Shown: piece after piece, positions 1 through 5,059 of the stretch | Layout: each line of letters begins with the position of its first letter | How positions within the stretch are numbered: the stretch's first letter is position 1 | Source: Thermoplasmata archaeon | GTDB taxonomy: Archaea > Thermoplasmatota > Thermoplasmata > Thermoplasmatales > Thermoplasmataceae | DNA: 5,389 bases | Assembly (NCBI GenBank): GCA_021835265.1 | Contig: JAKBQK010000539.1 | Span: forward strand, 1-5,389 | Reading direction: 5' to 3' | Translations under genes and position numbers: made by a program | Notes under the pieces: generated by a model | Seen by the model: only the letters and a program-made list of their open reading frames with translations | What the model was told of the DNA's origin: nothing | Databases searched by the model: none

Positions 1-240
1 TCCCTTCTTTCTGTTCCTGTTAACTGGTCTCCTGTCCTTAAAATTATCCCTGTATTCGTTTCTGTTTCTTTTCTCATTATTGCGTTCTGGCCATTGATTG
101 GGTCTCTGTGTTCTTTTCTCCCGTGAAGATCTGTCATTCACAAATTTTCTTTCCTTTGATCCCTGCTTCACCTCACTCCTCAAATGAATCTCTCTTTCCT
201 TTGGCTTGACTGGTATTTTTACCGAGTTTCCTGGTTCCGG
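1..240 (-). other. Basic low-complexity C-terminal tail of Cbf5 (coding region)
   Basis: This stretch encodes residues 281-360 of Cbf5, beyond the PUA domain, and continues past the window edge. By my count about 15 Arg, 11 Lys, 12 Asp/Glu and 10 Asn occur among 80 residues, with motifs such as RNNEKRNRNEYRD and VNRNRKKG and almost no hydrophobic core residues. It is therefore probably disordered and RNA-binding. The frame stays open although the DNA is strongly biased (pyrimidine-rich on the plus strand). A frameshift just after the PUA domain cannot be excluded without the downstream sequence. Confidence 0.7.
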
Positions 241-1080
241 GTCAATGAGAACTCTATCTAGATCCACTATTTTTGTGTCAGATATCTGATTGAATGATGA
301 TACCATTTTTCCGGTACCCACAAGCTGTCCCGACTCAGAAATGAGGGCAACTCTTTCACCTGCCAGAGGTTCACCTATTATTGCCTTGATCCCTCCAGGA
401 TACAGATCGGAACCATGGGCAATAGTCTTAAGTGTTGAAGCTTTTATTATTACCTTACTGAATGTTGAAAGGAGAAAGTTTGACTGGTACATGGCTGATT
501 TAAGGAGATGATCCTTTCCTGCCTTTGCCATTTCAACACGATCACTTAACTCCTGAAGAGTTATGGCCATTTCTTCCCTGAAAGGACCAGTTCCCAATCT
601 TCTCAGGTCTGTCATATTCCCCTTGGTTCCCAGATAATATCCTATATCCACACACAGTGTCCTTATGTATGTCCCAGATTGGCATTTCACCTTGAAAAGT
701 ACATCCCTGTTCCTAATTTCCATTATTTCAATATCATAGATCTCCCTTGTCCTGAGTTTTCGTGCTACAGCACTTTTTATAGGAGGTAGCTGGTATATTT
801 CCCCCTTAAAATGATCAAATGCTTTTCGTATGGAAAGTTCGTCAGCATCAGCATGTAACTTCAATGTGGCTATATATTCCTTTGGATATTCATGGGCAAT
901 GTCCACAAGTCTTACACATTTTCCCAGTGCAATTACCAGTAGACCAGTAGCCTGCGGATCAAGAGTTCCTATGTGACCAACTCTTTCTACACCGGTAATC
1001 TGTCTTACCCAGTAGTCAATCTGGTGACTTGTTGGACCCTTTGGTTTATCTATACATATAAAACAGCCCTCTTCAGGCAT
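1..1080 (-). CDS. cbf5: Cbf5/TruB-family tRNA/rRNA pseudouridine synthase, 3' end beyond window
   Basis: Catalytic subunit of archaeal H/ACA ribonucleoproteins; with Nop10, Gar1, L7Ae and a guide RNA the family isomerises uridine to pseudouridine in rRNA, and it can also make tRNA pseudouridine 55. The frame is open for 360 codons with no stop before the left edge, so the gene is partial. Visible motifs: KPKGPTSH at residues 13-20, GHIGTLDP with catalytic Asp41, KEY with Tyr69, PPIKSAV at 99-105, and SGTYIR ending in Arg140. A PUA RNA-binding domain spans about 206-280, including GSDLYPGGI at 223-231. Residues 281-360 form a basic, Arg/Lys/Asn/Glu-rich tail that archaeal members normally lack. 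The chosen ATG at 1080 overlaps cmk by 8 bases and starts just before the first conserved motif, as in TruB. An in-frame ATG at 1119, preceded by AGGAAGTG (1123-1130), is a real alternative that adds 13 residues. Family assignment is very secure; start and true end are not. Confidence 0.95.
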   Translation of the reverse strand, partial: MPEEGCFICIDKPKGPTSHQIDYWVRQITGVERVGHIGTLDPQATGLLVIALGKCVRLVDIAHEYPKEYIATLKLHADADELSIRKAFDHFKGEIYQLPPIKSAVARKLRTREIYDIEIMEIRNRDVLFKVKCQSGTYIRTLCVDIGYYLGTKGNMTDLRRLGTGPFREEMAITLQELSDRVEMAKAGKDHLLKSAMYQSNFLLSTFSKVIIKASTLKTIAHGSDLYPGGIKAIIGEPLAGERVALISESGQLVGTGKMVSSFNQISDTKIVDLDRVLIDPEPGNSVKIPVKPKEREIHLRSEVKQGSKERKFVNDRSSREKRTQRPNQWPERNNEKRNRNEYRDNFKDRRPVNRNRKKG

Positions 1081-1600
1081 TGGAAAAGACCATTCTATAG
1101 ATTTCGTTTGCGATTTCATCAGCACTTCCTTTCTCTGTATCTATAACAACATCATATATGCTTTTATCTTCCATCAGGAAACCAAAATATTCTTTGAACC
1201 TGAAATTTTCAGATTCCTCCCGCATTACTACCTTTTCAGCCATGTTTCTGTCATTTTCTCTGATGCTTACCCTGGCAATCCTCACCTCTCTGGATGCATC
1301 AAGGAAGACCCTGAATGCAGGAATGCCTGCTGAATAGGATATCCAGCCTGCAAGTCTGGATTCAACTATTATATCGTCATGATCCCTCAGAAAATCCCTG
1401 ATCATGTTATTTAGGGTAACATCAGTTCTGCTGTCTTTTTCTGCCATTAAATTCATTTCTTCCAGACTCACATGCATATCTTCAGACATTTGCCTGAAAA
1501 AATACCCACCTGAATAAACGTCATATGATGTGAGATCGGATAAAATTTTAGAAACGGTTGTCTTACCACTGCCTATATGACCACTGACCGTGATTCTCAT
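1073..1600 (-). CDS. cmk: Archaeal-type cytidylate (CMP) kinase
   Basis: Cytoplasmic P-loop kinase that transfers phosphate from ATP to CMP (and dCMP) in pyrimidine nucleotide metabolism. The 175-residue length fits the short archaeal form. The Walker A loop GHIGSGKTT is at residues 7-15. SGGYFFR (30-36) matches the family's SGG..FR nucleotide-monophosphate motif, and VESRLAGW (79-86) matches the (D/E).RLAG motif. The arginine-rich RIARVSIREND (107-117) is the lid segment, and FRFKEYFG lies at 133-140. The ATG at 1600 overlaps the TGA of the DUF106 gene as ATGA, so translation is probably coupled; the upstream AAGGAT is a weak and distant ribosome site. It ends 8 bases inside the cbf5 start. 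It shares the string LTSYD after the P-loop with the Adk of this operon. It is clearly distinct from Adk because it has SGGYFFR in place of the NFGTLMF seen there. Confidence 0.95.
   Translation of the reverse strand: MRITVSGHIGSGKTTVSKILSDLTSYDVYSGGYFFRQMSEDMHVSLEEMNLMAEKDSRTDVTLNNMIRDFLRDHDDIIVESRLAGWISYSAGIPAFRVFLDASREVRIARVSIRENDRNMAEKVVMREESENFRFKEYFGFLMEDKSIYDVVIDTEKGSADEIANEIYRMVFSNA
1123..1130 (-). promoter_or_regulatory. Possible ribosome binding site for an alternative cbf5 start
   Basis: AGGAAGTG on the minus strand differs from the archaeal consensus AGGAGGTG at one base and lies three bases before an ATG (1117-1119) in frame with cbf5. The ATG at 1080 has no visible site. However, the same bases encode residues near the Cmk C-terminus and the spacing is short, so this may be chance. 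Confidence 0.35.
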
Positions 1601-2307
1601 TGTACTGTCAATCCTTCAGAGGGATTCATTCCTTCATATTTTCTTAGCTGGTATGAGAAATCTATGTATTTTATGATCATTGTAATCATATACCCAACAA
1701 CCATATTGGAAATGAACGATATTATGATCCAGCTTGGGAAGAATCCTACAACTGAATTTAGATTTACATTGGATGCCCATGGGAATGATACATAGGGAAA
1801 TGAAAGATGAGCCAGAAAGAAGTATAGCCAGACAAATATTAACAGTGTAAACATTGATAATATTATAAGTGGTGCAGTGCTGCTCATCTGGACCATTTGT
1901 TGATCCATCATGCTTTCCTGCTGCATCTTTCTTAATTTATTCATCTTGTCCCTGTCGTTTGCCCTGAATGCCTCATTCTGAGCCTTCCTGAATGCCTGTG
2001 CCCTGTTCTGTGCCTTTCCTATCTTGAGCCAGTCAGTGAAGAAATATCTTGGTATACCACTTACTATCCCGGTCAATATACCTGACAGCGCAATGGTTAA
2101 TACCGGATAACTGTAATTGAATCCAATAAGCGGCCCAAGTGCAAACTGAAACACTCCTCCAATTGCATCTCTTATGGCAGTAACATAGATTATAACGATA
2201 CTGAAAATGAACATAAGGAAATACATTCCCTGGAATTTTAGCATCTTCTTTTGCATCTCTTTCTGTCTGGCCATTCTCTCCATATTTGGATCCTTTACTT
2301 CTGTCAT
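1597..2307 (-). CDS. DUF106 / EMC3-TMCO1 family membrane protein (YidC/Oxa1 superfamily insertase)
   Basis: Archaeal relative of EMC3 and TMCO1, in the Oxa1/YidC superfamily of factors that help membrane proteins insert. In this 236-residue protein the family pattern is clear: a hydrophobic segment (about 67-85), a cytoplasmic charged coiled-coil region (about 92-140), then two hydrophobic segments (about 145-170 and 185-214). The coiled coil ends in a Met-rich stretch (KMQQESMMDQQMVQM, 127-141), as expected for a flexible surface that binds hydrophobic substrates. An additional hydrophobic segment at about 28-44 follows a Met- and Lys-rich start. The ATG at 2307 overlaps the adk stop as ATGA and is preceded by GAGGT seven bases upstream, which supports this start. 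Placement two genes after secY fits a joint role with the translocon. The family call is strong; the biochemical role here is inferred from relatives. Confidence 0.92.
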   Translation of the reverse strand: MTEVKDPNMERMARQKEMQKKMLKFQGMYFLMFIFSIVIIYVTAIRDAIGGVFQFALGPLIGFNYSYPVLTIALSGILTGIVSGIPRYFFTDWLKIGKAQNRAQAFRKAQNEAFRANDRDKMNKLRKMQQESMMDQQMVQMSSTAPLIILSMFTLLIFVWLYFFLAHLSFPYVSFPWASNVNLNSVVGFFPSWIIISFISNMVVGYMITMIIKYIDFSYQLRKYEGMNPSEGLTVQ

Positions 2308-2852
2308 TTGGATAACCTCTCTACAATTTTTTCTGCGACCTGATCAGCTAAGCCTGGAAGATTATTAATAAAGGAAACTGTTGCGCCCGTATATACTGAA
2401 TATGAAACTGCAAATGACCTGTTTACAGATTGATGTGTTGTTATATCCTCTATTGTCTCCTCATCCCTGGTTCTGCTTGGGTCGTTATTTCTCCTCTTCC
2501 TGATTTCTTCTGGCTCTGCTTCCAGAAGAAAGAACGCGCTTACCTTCAGTTCTCTTATAACCCATTCTGGCAAACCTGGTAAAAATCCTCTTGGACCCTT
2601 TATGGCCATATGGGTATCAATTATAACATCCTCAATTTTTCCAATTGCGGATGCTGCCTTTTTTTGAAGATTGATCTGGGTATCAACACTTAGCTTCCTG
2701 ATCTCATCCCTTGATTCCACAAGTTTTATCTCCTTCGCCATTTCAAACATGAGTGTTCCGAAATTGATGATATCGTAGCTTGTTAGCTTCTCTACAGATT
2801 TCAGTACTGTAGACTTGCCAACACCCGCGACACCCGCAATTACAACTCTCAT
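2304..2852 (-). CDS. adkA: Archaeal-type adenylate kinase
   Basis: Cytoplasmic kinase catalysing ATP + AMP to 2 ADP, balancing the adenine nucleotide pool. The 182 residues belong to the archaeal AdkA family (known as trimeric), not the bacterial zinc-lid type. The Walker A loop GVAGVGKST is at residues 7-15 and NFGTLMFEMAKE at 30-41 matches the AMP-binding region. RDEIRKL (48-54) and DTHMAIKGPRGFLPGLP (79-95) are strong family signatures. The charged RKRRNNDPSRTRDEE region (118-132) is the lid, followed by HQSVNR (140-145) and YTGATV (154-159). The ATG at 2852 lies one base after the secY TAA, with GGGGG six bases upstream. The end overlaps the DUF106 start by 4 bases. Adk directly after secY is a conserved arrangement in many prokaryotes. 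No missing catalytic segment is seen. Confidence 0.96.
   Translation of the reverse strand: MRVVIAGVAGVGKSTVLKSVEKLTSYDIINFGTLMFEMAKEIKLVESRDEIRKLSVDTQINLQKKAASAIGKIEDVIIDTHMAIKGPRGFLPGLPEWVIRELKVSAFFLLEAEPEEIRKRRNNDPSRTRDEETIEDITTHQSVNRSFAVSYSVYTGATVSFINNLPGLADQVAEKIVERLSK
2315..2319 (-). promoter_or_regulatory. Ribosome binding site of the DUF106 gene
   Basis: GAGGT on the minus strand, seven bases before the ATG at 2307, matches the core of the archaeal AGGAGGTG signal. It lies inside the 3' end of adk and supports the start that creates the ATGA overlap. Confidence 0.7.
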
Positions 2853-2853
2853 T

Positions 2854-4641
2854 TTACGCCCCCGAGAAGAACTGCCTGATCAGTGGATGCATTTCCATCA
2901 TTTGTTCCCTTCCCATTGCCTCATAGAACTGTATCACTATACCAACAGCCAGCAACAGTCCTGTTCCGGACGTTTGCCCTACAGTTCCAATCAGGTCAGC
3001 TGATGCTGCAAGCAAACCGACAGCAGCTCCACTGAATACAGTAATTACAGGGATATATTTCTTAAGAACCCTTTCAAGAACCTTTGGATCCCGTCTGAAA
3101 CCTGGAATCTGCATCCCAGAAGAAATAATCTGTTTGGCAACGGCAGACGGACCCATATTTGTGGTTTCTATCCAGAACTTTGCGAACAGTATACTTGCTC
3201 CAGTCATGAAACCCAGAAAGACTACGATATGTATAACCTCCTCCCATGCAGTGTGATTGAATAGCACGGTAGAACCGTATACCGCTGGTTGAAGTATGGG
3301 GAATAACCAGTCCGCAAGCCCATTTGGAGTATAAAGATAGAATGCCAGTCCTCCGGTTGGCTGGGATGACGACACGCTAAGGGCTGACGCCGCAGAGGGT
3401 GTTAGATATGACCCCAGCAACGGATTATGTCCTAACAGTGGAATATGAGACAAGGCAGGACTACTCCAGAACAGTAACGTCCACATTGATACATTTGCCA
3501 GCAGGGCCGTAGCCAGGATCACGGGTATGTTTGAAGCATAAAAGAGCTGAAGTGGATATCTTCCCCTGGCTCCCCTCACCCTTTCATGCGCTATGGGAAG
3601 CTCTACCTTGCTACTCTGGAAGAAGGCAACAATGAAGAATATCAACAGCGTTCCTATCAGTGCTATTATTGGATTAGGTGGTGAGAATAAAAGTCTTGGA
3701 ATACCAAGAGAACTCTGAAGATATGAGGCTGAACCAAATATTGATGTATATATTATATTTGGTATTGTTCCTACTGGTGGATTATTCAGGGAAGCGGTTG
3801 TAGAAAGAGCATAGGGCAGCGATGTATTAACAGGAGCCCAGTTAAAAGCCCCGGTAAATAGCTGTTGCGATACTCCTGCAGCTATAAAGAGTGATATACC
3901 AGAACCTATTCCATATTTGGACACAAGTTCATCCATGAGGAATACCAGATAGGAACCAAAGAATAATTGAGCCACTATTATGGATTCTGAAAGGAAATAT
4001 CCGTATCCCGGGGCCATGCTGTTAAGGGATGTTATAAGTGCCGGGTCTGGAACAAGATATCCGAATGCCTGTGGAATTGCTTCCACAAATATCATCAGTA
4101 TAACTATTAATTTCTGTACACCCTGATAAATTGCCTTGTCGTCAGAGTTTGTGAGATCTATGTTAAAAATCTTGGCACCTGCGAATAGCTGCATAACTAT
4201 ACTTGCGGTAACAATTGGACCTATTCCAAGATCCATAAGAGATCCTTCAGCGCCAGCAAAGATTGCCCTGAAAGATGCGAATACGTCCACAGTCTTACTC
4301 TGGTCAAGACCGTATATGTAAATGTTTGTTAAAACGAAATATAAAACTACGACAACGAAAGTCCACAGAAGCTTGTACTTGAACTGTACATGTCCCTTTG
4401 CTTTTTTGACCGCCGGTAGTTTAGCGGTCAAATTTTCCAGACCATATAACTTGGACTTTTTTGGTCCTTTATAACTCAAAACCAGATATAATATAGCAAA
4501 TAACGGAGCTAACAGCACCGCAGCTATTAATAACTGGGGGAGGGGCAATTTACTGAAATACCAGAATCCGACAACAACCAGAGCATATAGGATTATTGTC
4601 GGGATACTGGATGCTTTATTCCGCTCTATCTGTTTGCTCAT
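2854..4641 (-). CDS. secY: SecY, protein translocase channel subunit, with extra N-terminal hairpin
   Basis: Central pore subunit of the Sec translocon, equivalent to Sec61-alpha. It passes unfolded proteins across, and hydrophobic segments into, the membrane, with SecE and Sec-beta. At 595 residues it is much longer than typical archaeal SecY (about 440-490). The canonical part starts near residue 68 with LENLTAKLPAVKK and HVQFKYKLLWT. Next come the plug/TM2 region SLMDLGIGPIVTASIVMQL (134-152), DELVSKYGIGSGISLF (237-252), the ribosome-contacting cytoplasmic loop HERVRGARGRYPLQ (352-365), IPVILATALLANVSMW (372-387), IETTNMGP (491-498) and the final helix with EAMGREQ (573-579). I count ten canonical membrane segments plus two added ones at about 14-31 and 35-57. 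The outer loops at 267-322 and 393-450 are long and nearly uncharged. The ATG at 4641 lies 26 bases inside uL15 with only a weak ribosome site. The next possible start, TTG at 4431, would leave about 185 bases unused. Confidence 0.96.
   Translation of the reverse strand: MSKQIERNKASSIPTIILYALVVVGFWYFSKLPLPQLLIAAVLLAPLFAILYLVLSYKGPKKSKLYGLENLTAKLPAVKKAKGHVQFKYKLLWTFVVVVLYFVLTNIYIYGLDQSKTVDVFASFRAIFAGAEGSLMDLGIGPIVTASIVMQLFAGAKIFNIDLTNSDDKAIYQGVQKLIVILMIFVEAIPQAFGYLVPDPALITSLNSMAPGYGYFLSESIIVAQLFFGSYLVFLMDELVSKYGIGSGISLFIAAGVSQQLFTGAFNWAPVNTSLPYALSTTASLNNPPVGTIPNIIYTSIFGSASYLQSSLGIPRLLFSPPNPIIALIGTLLIFFIVAFFQSSKVELPIAHERVRGARGRYPLQLFYASNIPVILATALLANVSMWTLLFWSSPALSHIPLLGHNPLLGSYLTPSAASALSVSSSQPTGGLAFYLYTPNGLADWLFPILQPAVYGSTVLFNHTAWEEVIHIVVFLGFMTGASILFAKFWIETTNMGPSAVAKQIISSGMQIPGFRRDPKVLERVLKKYIPVITVFSGAAVGLLAASADLIGTVGQTSGTGLLLAVGIVIQFYEAMGREQMMEMHPLIRQFFSGA
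2859..2863 (-). promoter_or_regulatory. Ribosome binding site of adk
   Basis: GGGGG on the minus strand, six bases before the adk ATG, can pair with the CCUCC core of the 16S 3' end using one G-U wobble. It lies inside the last codons of secY and supports the ATG at 2852 as the start. Confidence 0.6.
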
Positions 4642-5059
4642 CTACTTCTACCGATACCCCTGTAACGATAAGCTTATTTATGCATCTTTCGGTTGTTTTC
4701 GGCACAATGATTTTTGATTTTACCCTGAAATCTCCTGTTGAGAGAAGCTTTGTATAACCAGCAGCCTTAAGATCAACAACGGTTTCCCCATTTTCATCCC
4801 TGACGAATCCCTTTGATCTGAGTATTTCCATTGATTCAGCCAGTTCCTTCAGGGTAATTGGTATCTCAAGCTTTCCCTGTTTATGACTCTTGAATCCATG
4901 GACACCAAAGTGATTGGGATCAAACTTTATTACAAGCTGAGTTCTGTGTTTACCCAGTCCTGCCAGCCCAGATCCTCCTCTCTTTCCTTTGCCTCTTCCG
5001 GATTTGAAACCTCTTCCGTATCTTCCTCCTCTCTGTTTCTTTGTCTTAGTTCTTACCAT
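4616..5059 (-). CDS. rpl15: Large-subunit ribosomal protein uL15
   Basis: Archaeal/eukaryotic-type uL15, a 50S subunit protein whose long basic N-terminal extension threads through 23S rRNA during late assembly. The 147-residue length is normal for archaea. Residues 1-36 are extremely rich in Arg, Lys and Gly (RGGRYGRGFKSGRGKGKRGG at 10-29), the typical unstructured rRNA-binding arm. FGVHGFKSH (51-59) is the conserved F..HGF element. The globular C-terminal half contains VVDLKAAGYTKLLSTGDF (94-111) and KSKIIVPKTTERCINKL (114-130). The ATG at 5059 overlaps the uL30 stop by 14 bases and has GGGGGT eight bases upstream. Its last codons contain the secY start. The position between uL30 and SecY is the standard archaeal order. 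Confidence 0.96.
   Translation of the reverse strand: MVRTKTKKQRGGRYGRGFKSGRGKGKRGGSGLAGLGKHRTQLVIKFDPNHFGVHGFKSHKQGKLEIPITLKELAESMEILRSKGFVRDENGETVVDLKAAGYTKLLSTGDFRVKSKIIVPKTTERCINKLIVTGVSVEVDEQTDRAE

Noticed and set aside
1..240. A separate small basic protein or a pyrimidine-rich regulatory region downstream of cbf5
   Set aside because: The cbf5 frame is continuous through the whole region with no stop, so a tail on Cbf5 is the simpler reading.
290..511. Plus-strand open frame of 73 codons
   Set aside because: It lies opposite the PUA-coding part of cbf5, has no recognisable domain and no ribosome site, and conflicts with a strongly conserved gene.
1577..1795. Plus-strand open frame of 72 codons
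   Set aside because: It is antisense to the end of the DUF106 gene and the start of cmk; its composition is what is expected from the complement of membrane-helix codons.
2815..3003. Plus-strand open frame of 62 codons
   Set aside because: It is antisense to the adk start and the secY end, with no family similarity that I recognise.
4136..4321. Plus-strand open frame of 61 codons
   Set aside because: It is antisense to the SecY plug and TM2 region, which is clearly coding on the minus strand.
4429..4431. TTG at SecY residue 71 as the true start, which would give a SecY of usual architecture
   Set aside because: It would leave about 185 untranslated bases in an otherwise gapless operon, and the upstream frame encodes a well-formed membrane hairpin with sensible flanking charges.
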